This document shows, one piece after another, positions 53,959-64,000 of a DNA stretch of 64,000 bases. Position numbers and translations under genes: made by a program. Source of the stretch: Amoebophrya sp. A120 (Eukaryota > Sar > Dinophyceae > Syndiniales > Amoebophryaceae); contig CAJINV010000001.1 in assembly GCA_905178155.1 (NCBI GenBank), positions 610,637-674,636 on the forward strand. Direction: 5' to 3'. Within the stretch, counting starts at the first letter, position 1. Every line of letters begins with the position of its first letter. The notes under the pieces were generated by a model. The model saw only the letters and a list, made by a program, of their open reading frames with translations. It was not told the DNA's origin and ran no database searches.

Positions 53959-56900
53959 ATGAGCGAGCGCGCCAGGCCGTCGTTTGACGGTACGCGGTGC
54001 TTTGTGAACAACGTAGACGAGTTATCTCGTGTAAAAACGTCCCCACCCCAGAGTTGTCATGCAGATTTGCCATGACAGAAACATTTGTGATGCGCAACCC
54101 CATGACAGGCATTTACATTTTCAATCGTATTCGGGAACTTGTAATGCTGTAAACAGGATCAGCAGATCGAATTGTGATGCGGCTTTCCTTGCTAACTTGC
54201 ACTACCTTGCGGACTGCAACTTGTCATGCATGACTCCCAAAACTCCGGGGTTTGTGTTGCAAAATCCCCATCTTGACTCTGGGGTGGGGACGTTTTTGCT
54301 TAGGATGCGAGTACATTCCGGGCGCGGTGTGCTCCGAACTTAGCCTCCAAGGCAATGTGTTTCTGTCCGGGACATTGCGGGGGGGCCACAAATGTGGACA
54401 GGTACTTGAGGTGATGTTGCTCTGCGACGTCTCGGTCAATTTTTTTTCAAAATTGTCTAGAAGTTGAATTGTTCCGGATAGGATTCATTGATAAGCATAA
54501 ACCACGAAGGGAAACAGTACGCACGAAGTACTTCTACACCAGGTGCCCCCCTGCGTGAAGCGGTTACTGTCACGAGCGTCGCCGAGTGAGTTTTTGGCCA
54601 ACGTGCTGCAGCACGACGTGATTGTGTACGACCTCCACGCAACCGATTTGGAGGAGCTCGAATTTGTTCTCAACGCCTTCACGGCGTTTGACTTCCGCCA
54701 TCCCGTAAGCTTGGTCCTCGTTTCCTCCTTGATGACATGGGCGCGAACGCCCTGCGAGGGACCGGCGTCCGGGCCGGGAACGGTGCCAGCGACGGTAAGA
54801 GCAGTAGTGTTTTGTTTTGGCATTCTTGCATTTTTTTTTGCGAATCTTTAGGTGCTTTTGATTGTGTTTGCACCATCCTGAGAAATTTCAAAGCTGAGTC
54901 AGATTCTCTAACTCTAATCAAGATCATTGTGAAGGTCGACATTCATTATCACCAGGCAATAAACAAGAGATGGAAAGAGGGATTCAACCACCGGGAGCCC
55001 CGGATTTTAACCGACACCGAGCACGAGACGAGGGTTCCAAGTGTCAGGTACTTTTGCTTTGGATGGAAATTGAATCGGTTGCGCGGATCGGGGCGACTCG
55101 ACAAGATGGATGATTCTGCTATACTCGTCATGCCATGAAGATGACCTGCATGTTTCTACTCTGCATGTTATTTGTTCCTATGCACAATTATGTAACAACG
55201 CCCAGGTTCGCAGACTGGAAGTCTTTCGAGCTGAGTTGGGCGGCGTTGAGCAAAAAGACAAACGTGCGATCCGTAGTGGTCGGAGCCGGGCTCCCCTACG
55301 GAAACGGCGAATACATTTTCCAGGACTGGTTTGCACATTGCTGGAACAGCATGTTCGAAAAGAACACTATGATTGGCGACGGGACAAACTATCTACCCGT
55401 TGTCCATTGCAGAAACCTGGCAAGGTATCTATACATTTGAATAGTTCAGTAAACTTTGATTCAGAAAAAATCGGTCTGCAACAATGATTCTCTTCGTCTC
55501 GTGCAACCAATATACCTGAATAGATTTTTTCGACGGCGATAATGATCTCTGATGCAACCAACAAAAATATTGATAGATAGAAATATCTCCCATTTTTGTT
55601 GCAGGTTCACCCGGTACGCCACTTTCGCGCCCGTCGACGCGAGGCAAAGTTACTACGTTGCCTGCGACCAGCAGCCGTCGACGCAGAGACAGCTTCTAGA
55701 GGCGGTGAGATTAGCGTTTGAAGAGGAGGACCCACGATTGAGTAAAGCAAAAGACCAAGACGCCGCAGTGCCGGAGGGTGGCGATCCCATTAGTGAGGTA
55801 TAATTTCCGACTTTTTGGAATTTTCGTAGATCTAGATGCGGTGCTCTTCTTCTTGCATGATAATAATTGGTTTGTTGTTCTCCTCGTCTGCTGCAGCGAA
55901 GGAACAACATAGGAAACATCCCTTCCCACATGCTTTGCCGCGCGATCATTCTCTGATCTTCCCAGGAAGCGCGCAACTTCACACTGTCGAACGTGCTGCA
56001 CGGCTCTGTGCACGTAGAGCAGGCCATTCTGATGGACAACGCCGATTTGCTGACCATGAACTTGCGTTTCCGACCGTCCGCGGAGATGTATCAGTTCGCC
56101 AACTGGGGCGGAGAGCAGGGGATGCTCACAAATTCGAAAGACACGTTGGCGCAGGAGTACGCGCTCTGGCGCGGGCTTACGCCTTTGCGCGTCGTGCTGG
56201 CCGGCGCGCCGGGAACGTACCAACAGTACCTGCCACAGATCGCCGCCTACTTCGGCGTCGAAGTGCTCACCGTGAAAGGTAGGAAGTTCTTTTGGTAAAA
56301 ATTTCATCTTTATTTTCTACTGATTTTTCGGCATTAGCAGAGGTGGGCTGTTTTTGTAGTAAGGAAGTTTGTCTCCGGTCGTGGACCTGCAGAGGCTCCA
56401 GTTTTTTCTTTGCTACTTTAGCGTCGTGGGAGTAAGAGGGATAGAACAACCAACGCAAGATTTTTCCGCAACATCAAATCCCAACTACATCCAGGCATCG
56501 TCACGGAGTATCTGGAGCGCGAGGAGAGGCAACTCTGGTTGCGACTAAAGGAACACGAGGCCTACATGCTGGCGAATCCGGCGCCGGAGGAGGGCACGGA
56601 GGCGTTCGAGGAGTATGAACCCGTGCCAGAGCCGGCCCTGAGCGAGACCGCGCAGAAGGCGCAGGAATGGGCGGGGGGGTTCGGCGACGCCGTGGAAAAC
56701 AGCATCCCAGCGGACTTGCTGGAGACGGTACGTGGCCTCTTCCAGCAGAAGTTCGCAATGTGCAGGTGTATGACCAAGGGGTTCGTGCTGGACAGCTGGC
56801 CGGTGACCGGGGAAGAGGCGGCGGAGCTGTTTTCAGAGCTGCGGTACATCCCGCCCGTGATACCCGACACCAAGACCAGCAGCGGGCGGAGTAGCCGCCC

Positions 56901-58985
56901 CGGCACCGGGGCCAGCCGGCGGACGCTGAACAGCCAGTCGCCCGAGAAAACGGCCACGGCGTCGGAGGCACCCAACTCCGAGGCGCCCAACGCCGAGCAG
57001 GCGGGCGAGGACGGTGCGGGCGAGGCGGCCAAGGAGCCGGAGGAGCCCCAGGGCACCTACGAGCGATTTTTGCTGCCCGGCTGTCCGGACGTGCTTTTCC
57101 TCTTTTCCGCGGACGAGGCGCACCGGAGTTTGGAGTGTGTATGAGAGTTGTGGACAACTACAACTCCCCCTCGTTCACGTTTCCATGATTTTTCATGCGA
57201 AATTTCGAGTGTAGCTGCTGCCTTGTGACACTATTGTGCACGACAAATTTCGCAATTTATAATTCCAAGCAGTACTTTGCTCGACGCATGAGGAAAAACT
57301 TGTCATGCACAGGCTCCACCGGTGCTGGTGTTTGTATTGCTGTTCAACATTGCGACATACAAACGAGGGAGGAGGGGAAGTTGTGCACTCGGATAGCCCG
57401 AGCTGCTGAGCGAGGAACAGCTCGAGGCGGCGCAGCTCACCGCGAAGCTGGAAACGCGGGAAAGCAGCCTGCTCACCCGAATACAGGAGCAAAAGACGCA
57501 GCAAACGGACGTGATAGACGCGGCCACGGAGGAAAACCCGTTGCCAGAGGACTTTGTGAAGCTCACCAGCGTGCGGGACTTTTTCCAGACGCACAACCGG
57601 CTCTGTGAGTGCGATTTGAACGCGTTCTACGAGGAGTTCGCGATTTGGGGCAAGGAGGAGATGGACTTCCGGAACCCGCCAGAGGAGGAGCCGGCGGAGT
57701 ATCGTGAGGAAAAAACGCACCCGACCCAAATACTCAAAATGGAAGTTATTTGTGATGCTGATTCGTGACCACAAATCACCTCGGTTTTGCATATGGGTCG
57801 TCGGAAAGTGTGAGCTTATTTGGCGCATTCCGCCGCCAATCTGTGACGCGCTTCTGCTACATAGCGCAAAGCTGTCTCCCTTTTTGAACTGCTAGTGTTT
57901 TGGTTACCCAGCCAGGGATAGAAAATGCATCATCCGAGCGCTTGCTGCAATACACCGCTTTGTCGTTTACAGAAGCTCAGCATACAGATTTTTTTTTTAT
58001 GGAGTAGGGGCAGGTTTTTTCACTTTGACACGGAATCCCCCAACGCCAGTCCGACCGAGGAGGCGGCGCCGGAGCCCACGGAGGAGGAACTGGCGCTGCA
58101 GGAGAAGAAAAGGCTCGAGGCCGAGGCGCGCAAGGAGGACCGCCGCGTCAAGCGGGAGCACATGCTGTCGGTCGTCAAGGGGAACGCATTCGTCAAGTTT
58201 TTTCAGGCCGCATTCGAGAAGTCCACGGGGAAACCGTTCAAAAACTTCCTGCAACCCTTGGACACCACGCGAGTACCCGTGGAGACACCCGTGTCGGAGG
58301 GCGAGTATAGATTGTTTTCAATTTTTTCCGAGTTCTGTAAAAGTAGAAAAAACACACTGACAAACACAAAGAAACGGCGCTTTGTCTGTTTTTTTTTCCG
58401 TCTCTCCACGACGAGCCATCGAATACGGAAAAGAGATAGAGAACTAGAAAAGTCCCTTCCCCCTTCAACACAGGCTGGTGGGCCTTTCCCTCGAGGAATC
58501 CCCTGAGGAGATTGCGGAACGAGAAGCGGCCGCTCGCGCTGCCGCCCAGAAAGCAGAGGCGGAGAGAAAGTACCAGGACAAGTTGAGGCGAGAAGAAGAA
58601 GCACAGCTGGAGGAAGTGTACTGTTTCATTTTCTATCATCTCTACTTTACGCAGTAGTAAAACGAAACGCACAAAATAAAAGAACTTCTCATCAACTGCG
58701 TAAGAATAGATTCCCACAATGGTAGAAGTAGAAACCACGTCGGAAGTTGTAGTAGACACTGCATGATCTACTTCCCAGAGACGACGACGATGCTATTTGC
58801 TCCTTCTAAATACAAAAAACAGGTCGGAGCCGCTCCGCAAGTACCTGGCCGAGTACGTGACGCCCCACGTGACAGAAGCGCTGATAGAAATCTGCCGCGT
58901 CATGCCAGAGGACCCGGTGGACTACCTCGCAGAGTACCTCTTTTTCAAGTCCGAGGAGATGAAGGGACCGGATTCCGAGGACTGA
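53959..58985 (+). CDS. AK7: Adenylate kinase 7-like protein with Dpy-30 tail
   Basis: AK7 proteins act in cilia/flagella. Exons 53959-54022, 54313-54401, 54543-54794, 54956-55047, 55206-55424, 55605-55797, 55966-56278, 56495-57139, 57401-57699, 58036-58304, 58474-58617, 58823-58985 (2742 nt, 913 aa, phases agree). The N-terminal Rossmann/epimerase-like part matches AK7 ([51 protein letters not shown]). The adenylate kinase part starts at [17 protein letters not shown], where the P-loop GxxGxGK is degenerate and lacks Lys, and the later [10 protein letters not shown] motif lacks the usual Arg. The end, [20 protein letters not shown] then [12 protein letters not shown], is a Dpy-30 dimerisation motif. 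Acidic Ala/Glu-rich inserts lie between. Three introners; eight ordinary GT-AG introns. Confidence 0.88.
54023..54307. mobile_element. Introner, family B (AK7)
   Basis: Perfect duplication CGAGT. Right end is GGATG instead of GGATA. Spliced frame NVDE|YIPGAV. Confidence 0.9.
57140..57395. mobile_element. Introner, family E (AK7)
   Basis: Arms TATGAGAGTTGTGGACAAC and inverse of the family E end. Flanks GTGTG / GCCCG decayed. Frame closes HRSLEC|ELLSEEQ. Confidence 0.82.
57700..58030. mobile_element. Introner, family C (AK7)
   Basis: Flanks CGGAG / CGGAA (4 of 5). Inner arms have diverged (ACGCACCCGACC). Spliced frame EEPAE|SPNASP. Confidence 0.85.
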
Positions 58986-59874
58986 TGTTTTTAACCGGGA
59001 ATTGTAGGGGCGTTGTCGACGAGGACCATATTGTATCAACTATTCGACGAGGTGTTATAACAGAAGAGGCGCCTTGATGTACGTCGTTCCTGCATTCATC
59101 ATGTTGAGTACGTACAACCTACTCTTCGCCCCGGTTGTAGCAAGCCCATTGTACCAAAAACCTATCAACATGTCCTCTTACCAAAAATTGACTGTTGTTG
59201 AAATCCACGGTTTTATTTTGTCCAGGTGAAAAATTATAACCATTAAGCATCAATTAAGAATAACAGCTCGCGACCTGCGGGAGTCCTCTTCCAGACAATT
59301 TGGGAAGACCTCCTGTTGGGCACGATGCGTGCGTGAGTGAAATCTAAGGTTGAAATTAATTGCGAGAAAATCGCGGTGCGCGATTTTCTATCAGCAAGCA
59401 GAACGAAAAATTGACAAAAGTCAAGGGAGAGCTGGCTCGTCCTGCTGTCCGGGTTGTAGATTGTTCGTGGTGGCGGTTGTGCCTCGACGCTAAGGGTGGA
59501 TTCTGAGTACTTATGCAGCTGCTCCTTTTGATCATGATCATTGTGTGGACGACGAGGAGCATGATGAAACGATATATAAAAGTATCATGCCAGCGTTCTT
59601 TCGTGAGGCAACAACTACAAGATGCAGAGACCCGGATCCGATTCAGATCCGCGAAGCGTTTGTAGACGCATGAGAAAGACGAGGATCATCTCCGAAGGTT
59701 CAGCATCAGAGCACAGTTAAAAATCGATGTATGATCTCCAGATTCCTCCTACTAACTAGGCTCTCGTAGAGATGTGGCGCAGCAATACTGCACAAATCAC
59801 CTTTGTGCTGCCTCCTTCAAGTCATTTTGTGCGCTCCTAGGACAAGTTCTATTGCTGACAGGTTGGTTAATACA
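58986..59874. other. Intergenic
   Basis: No gene supported on either strand. Confidence 0.45.
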
Positions 59875-62800
59875 ATGAGACTTCGTGACGGCCGGACCCC
59901 GACTCTTTCCTGCGCATTCCCCCGGTCCTGCTTCCGTGTTCTTCTCGTGGGAGCGCTTCTTCAACTAGGGACGAGCGGATTGACTTTGCGGACGACAGTT
60001 GACGGAACGAAGCCTGGCAGTACTAGCAGGAATGCAGCAGGAGCTGCTGCTTCCGCTACTACAACTCCTGCTGCGCAGGAGACCACCACCAGTGACCCGA
60101 AAATTAAAGTCCGCCTGTGCGATCCGAGTCGCCCGATTCAGGTCGTGCCGCAGTCTACGCGCTACGAAGTGCGAACGCTGTACTACGAGGCGGACAGATA
60201 CAGTGACCGGACGCGTAGATTGCTCCTGTTCGCAGGTTTAGGTGGCCACCGGTATCTCGAACTCCATGACCTAGAGCAAGAGGCAATTTCTATCGGCGGC
60301 GGGAGTTCGTCGGAGGAGGAGGAAGAGGAAGGGAGCGATGATATTCCAACTGACCAGGATCATCACGACCGACTGCGTAATGAGGAGGATCACAACAATT
60401 TCTACGAGTCGTTTCCTCGACCCGAAGCCCAAGCAGGGTTCTCTGCTTCGCTCCCCGGTGCGGAGCATCTTCGGTCAGACCAACGACCACTTTCGCGCCA
60501 AGGAGAAAACCGAGAAACATCAAATCCCGGGCTTGCTGCTCGTAGAGCTACTAGTAGAGTTGCTGCAGTAAAGACGAAATGCGTTCTCACGCTGGGTTTT
60601 TACTACGACAGTGAGACGGACGCGTGCAGTTTGCAAGCCCCGGACGGCGTCGTCGCGCCGAAGAGTCGGCTATCCAATGCAAATATGTCTGGGTCCGGAA
60701 AGTTGTAATGCTAAAATGTGCATGCTGAAAACACTTTCTTATGCACGAAAGCATGACAAGTTGGCAGAAGAGAACGCTTTCTCATCTGGTAACCAAATGC
60801 GTGCGCGCGCGCGCGCAGAGCGCGCGCCGGCCCACGAAGCCGGCGCGCGCGCTCTGCGCGCTTGCGATATTGCTTAGCAAACGCAGCGCGAAGGCAGTTG
60901 CCGTTACCATATAGGGCAACCGCCGGGAGGCGTGAAGGTCAGGGAAATGGCCGGAAATGAAGCGGGAGAAGGGAAAAAAAGCGGACCAGATGTGAAAATG
61001 TCCAGGAGGTCAAAAATGTCGCAAAAACGGCAGAAACCAAGCGGGAGAAGGTGAAAAAACAGCATTTTTGCGGTTTGGCCCACTTGATAGCTGAAAAAGA
61101 GACGGACTATTTTTTGCTCCGCCCGCTGGCCAGCTGCGTTGGAGAAGCAGGCCCGCGACCTGTTCGGAAGTCTTGGGCCGCTTCGTAACTGAAAAAAGTT
61201 TGAAAAAAATGGCAAAAAATTGCTTCATAACGTGGGTGGAAGCAATCGTCGGATTTTGTCCAGACCACCCGGGCCACTTGAAAAATAGAAAAAGACGAAA
61301 AATTGCCCAAAAGCGTAATCCCTCCGCAGGCTTCAAAACTGCCAGTCAGATGCGGGCGGTGAAAATGTCCAGGTCGCCCGGGCCACTTGGAAAATAGAAA
61401 AAGACGGAAAATTGCGCAAAAGCGTAATCCCTCCGCAGGCTTCAAAACTGCCAGTCAGCTGCGGTCGGTGAAAATGTCCAGGTCGCCCGGGCCACTTGGA
61501 AAATAGAAAAAGACGGAAAATTGCGCAAAAGCGCAATCCCTCCGCAGGCTTCAAAACTGCCAGTCAGCTGCGGTCGGTGAAAATGTCCGGAGCCCTTCGG
61601 ACACCTAAAAACCTGAAAAAAAAGCGAAAATCGCAAAAAATCGAAAACCCTCGGCAGGCTTACAAACTGGCCGCCAAGGGCGGTCCGGTGGGCGCGCGCT
61701 TGCGCCATACCATCGCGATTGGGAAAAAAAAGTCGGACTAGAAGCGGGCGGAGGCATGTCCCAAAGTTCCGATTTGGCCGGGGTTGTGAGCACCAATTCG
61801 GGACCTCCACCGCGTCTGAAGTGGCCGATTTTGGTTGCCCGGAAGGGTTCGCGGGTTTTCGGCTTTCCGCATACCTTCCTGGCCAGGGGGCCAGTTTGTC
61901 ATGCAGGGGGCTAGAGAGGATGCCCCGCTGCGAAATAGCAGACCGGATTTCGCTCCACCACTTCCCCGCGGCCCTAAAGGGCCGCGGACAACTACTGTCG
62001 CCCGCGGCGGCCCGCAGGCTCCTGCGATAAGCTTTGAATGCGAATCCGGAAGCCCCCGATGACCCAGATATCTTCCTGGCCAGGGGGCCAGTTTCTCATG
62101 CAGGGGGCTTGAAGAAGAAGGAGTGGGACTGTAATCAAAAATAAATAGCGCCAAAGCGCGGCCCGCGGGGCCGCGCTTTCGCCGCGCGGCTGGTTAGGCT
62201 TTCGCGCTGGTTAGAATTTCGCGCACGCTTTTGGTTACCAATATCGCCCTCCGGGCGCGACCTTCATACGCACTCCTCATGAGAAGCTGCGTTTTTGTAT
62301 AAAACAAAAGAGACTACCACTACGACTTTTGTCGGTCATGCAATACAAACAGACTTCACAGGAATCCGTTAGGCGGCCAGCATTACAAGTTCCAACTTTC
62401 CAGACCCAGACAGATTTGCAATGCATATCGGCGATGCCAGCGCACCTTGCACGCGGCCGAGGCGACCTGCCGCCGGGACAAGTGCAACTTGTCGGGAGAG
62501 CGCACGGTTTTTCACGACGGGGCAGTGGACGAGAAGTATCGGTCCCTCTTGTTGCAGCTGCACGCCCGGGAAAAGGCGAGAGCCGCGGACGCGGAACTAC
62601 CCTCAGGTGGCTCGACTTGTAGTGGCTCTACTCATGCGCATGCGGGTAGTTGTTCAACATCGTTTACCTCTACTGGTTCAGACTCGACTGCTCCGAGAAG
62701 TAAACACCCAACAAGTCCGGCATTGCAACTCGGTCCCCGTGCCGCAGTGTTTCTTCCGGCTCTCGGGACTGCAATACCGTCGAACTTTCGGCAGCATACA

Positions 62801-64000
62801 GCGACTAGCGTTGATGGAGTGCTGGCGACAACCGCTTCCGTATCTACTTCGAGAAGTTCAAGTTCTTCCGAAACAGGAGAAGGCGCGCATCAAGCGTCTC
62901 TCGATAAAACACGACCTCCAACCTTTTCGTTATCTGCGGACGCCGCAAGTGATCATACAACTACTCATCCAATCCAGAACGCCACCTCATTGTCCTTCCC
63001 CCCGAACATCAACGCGGTGAACCAAAATTCCCGTTCCTTTCTCGCCGCCGCACTGCAGGCGCAGAAGACCGTGGTGGAGCAAGAGATGGCGCGGCTGGAG
63101 GAACTGTTGCAAAAGGAAGAGCAGCTCAAAAAGCTCGAGCAGGAGCAGGATCTGTTGCAGCGGTTCAGGACCTGCTTCGCGTCCTGCCAGGCCGAAGTGG
63201 AGCGGGACAAACTGACGCTTTGTCGGAAAGCGGACAACGCCATCACTATTTCGGAAGTCCGTGAGGTGGATACATACCTTTTCGACGAGGAGGGAAGGAC
63301 TACAAGCGAGGAGAAGGCCAGGGCACGAAGTACTAGTAGTACCTCGACCACCAGTAGTGGATTGTACAACAGTAAAAAGTACAATTATCTTTTCCACAGC
63401 AACCACAACGAACCACCACATCAGCAAAACAACCCGGAGGTAGTGAACTCCGACCCGTTTGCCCAGCGCTTTCTGCTCACCTCCTACCCGGAGCAGCTCC
63501 TACGCGGCTGGAAGGTGCCGCACCTGAACTGGAACTTGTTCCGGGGGAAGGCTTTTGTGACGGCGGAACAGGCGGACTTCTTGACCGCGTTTCTTTCCAG
63601 CCCGGTGCGCACGGTCGGTGGTAACTACAACAACTCCCCGTATGGTCATTTTCCTGGAAGCACAACAACATCATCGCCCCCGTCGGCCACGATAATTCCG
63701 AAGTGCATGCTCCACGCAAAGCTGCCGCGGTCCGACATGTCCCAAACGGCGTCGACCTTTTTCCTGGACATGATTGCGACTTTCTACTACGGGCCGTACA
63801 CCCGGTGGAGGCACAAGTGGGATCAGTGGAGGGAAGAGCAGCGGAGAAAGCAGGAGCAGTCCTCGTGTAATTTAATATCACAGATAAATCCGCACCACCA
63901 CCACTGTTCTGGACGAGCAACAGAGACTTGTTCCGGAGATGAAGAGGCCCAAGATGTTGATCTTCATACTGGTGGAATTTCGGCTTTTACACGACGGTTT
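59875..64000 (+). CDS. Secreted orphan protein, truncated by the window edge
   Basis: Exon 1 is 59875-60670; exon 2 resumes at 62433 and stays open to base 64000 (at least 788 codons). ATG 59875 gives a clear signal peptide (basic start, then FRVLLVGALLQLGTSGLTL). Exon 1 continues with an Ala/Thr linker, RYEVRTLYYEADRYSDRTRR, an acidic run (SSSEEEEEEGSDD) and CVLTLGFYYDSETDAC. Exon 2 begins Cys-rich (RCQRTLHAAEATCRRDKCN), then a Ser/Thr-rich stretch, a coiled coil (QEMARLEELLQKEEQLKKLE), and a folded-looking part with many aromatics (FFLDMIATFYYGPYTRWRHK). No family is recognised. The composition would suit a surface or secreted protein. It carries one introner that has grown to 1.76 kb through a nested element. 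Confidence 0.7.
60803..60861. repeat. GC-rich inverted repeat near the left end of the nested element
   Basis: Arms of about 21 bp (GCGCGCAGAGCGCGCGCCGG and inverse) around CCACGAA. Confidence 0.75.
61250..61600. repeat. 109-bp tandem repeat, about three copies
   Basis: GCCAGTCAG recurs at 61341, 61450 and 61559, exactly 109 bp apart. The unit carries GGGCCACTTG, AAAAAGACG and CCCTCCGCAGGCTTC. Reading frames across it repeat with it. Confidence 0.9.
61871..62109. repeat. 42-bp direct repeat pair
   Basis: 61871-61912 and 62068-62109 differ at two positions (shared core CTTCCTGGCCAGGGGGCCAG), 197 bp apart. Confidence 0.85.

Larger units (their letters stand above)
60787..62240. mobile_element. 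Nested TIR element inside the introner
   Basis: Bounded by inverted TGGTAACCAAATGCGTGCGC and, at the right, inverse of TGGTAACCAAAAGCGTGCGC (19 of 20 match). A TCAT repeat (60782-60785 and 62264-62267) brackets it plus 24 extra bases. It contains a 109-bp tandem repeat, a 42-bp direct repeat and GC hairpins, and no convincing gene, so it is probably non-autonomous. Confidence 0.7.
60671..62427. mobile_element. Introner, family A, with nested 1.5-kb element
   Basis: Outer arms are normal family A (TATCCAATGCAAATATGTCT and the inverse of the family end). Perfect duplication TCGGC. The introner's own interior matches the inverse of the copy at 42758 and is split at about 60786 and 62267. Spliced frame PKSR|RCQRTLH (CGG C|GA). 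Confidence 0.88.

Noticed and set aside
1-64000. Bacterial or viral origin of the window
   Set aside because: Spliced eukaryotic genes (Sec7-PH, Cdh1, AK7, CLC with CBS) with in-frame intron removal throughout; no operons, and no viral genes recognised.
1-64000. tRNA, rRNA, spliced-leader or snRNA genes
   Set aside because: I looked for typical signatures by eye and found none; a covariance-model search would be needed to exclude small RNA genes.

Overview
This window looks like nuclear DNA of an alveolate protist. The best fit is a syndinian dinoflagellate of the Amoebophrya type. The genes are alveolate/eukaryotic (Sec7-PH ARF-GEF, Cdh1, CLC transporter, AK7 with a Dpy-30 tail, mitochondrial bL27, a double AP2-domain protein of ApiAP2 style). 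All 16 gene models lie on the + strand. The coding exons are cut by many short transposon-like introns with terminal inverted repeats (TIRs) and 5-bp target duplications, the type called introners and reported from Amoebophrya. The organism call is inference; no rRNA or spliced-leader gene is present to settle it.

Layout. 0.3-4.9 kb: Sec7-PH ARF exchange factor (6 introners, 3 ordinary introns). 5-17.5 kb: genes without introners, namely a small membrane/secreted protein, an orphan locus with a broken frame between two telomere-like motifs, a putative mitochondrial AP2 protein, a giant alpha/beta-hydrolase-like protein, then about 2.3 kb of AT-rich intergenic DNA. 17.5-22.5 kb: disordered/coiled-coil gene with 9 introners. 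22.5-27 kb: no supported gene; GC-rich repeats at 23.8-25.6 kb. 27-33 kb: hotdog thioesterase and the APC/C activator Cdh1 (9 introners). 33.7-37.3 kb: FkbM-type methyltransferase, an orphan, and a tiny coiled-coil protein split by one introner. 38-47.3 kb: a CLC anion transporter with 17 introners from seven families. 47.9-50.2 kb: EF-hand membrane protein. 50.7-53.2 kb: mitochondrial ribosomal protein L27. 54-59 kb: adenylate-kinase-7-like flagellar protein with a degenerate nucleotide loop. 59.9 kb to the right edge: a secreted orphan gene that runs off the window.

The main biology is the introner system. I mapped 54 copies in 11 genes, in eight families (A-H) defined by their terminal inverted repeats. 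At each one, removing the element plus one 5-bp flank copy restores the reading frame. Thirty copies have perfect 5-bp duplications, 18 match at 4 of 5 bases, and 6 are more diverged. The junctions are not GT-AG. Two near-identical copies sit in opposite orientations in two genes, so splicing looks orientation-independent. Two introners have been invaded by other elements: a poly(A)-tailed retroposon in L27 and a 1.5-kb TIR element in the last gene. No transposase gene is visible here, so mobilisation in trans is inferred.

Family ends (first bases of each TIR): A TATCAAATGCAAAAATGTCT; B TATCCTGTGTAAAAACGTCC; C TATCGTGAGGAAAAATCCCC; D TATGCAAGAAAAAAGTGTTA; E TATGAGAGTGCACAACTCCC; F TATGCATTGCAAAAGTATCG; G TATCCCACAGAAAAAAGCAG; H TATCCCAGAGAAAAAATAT.
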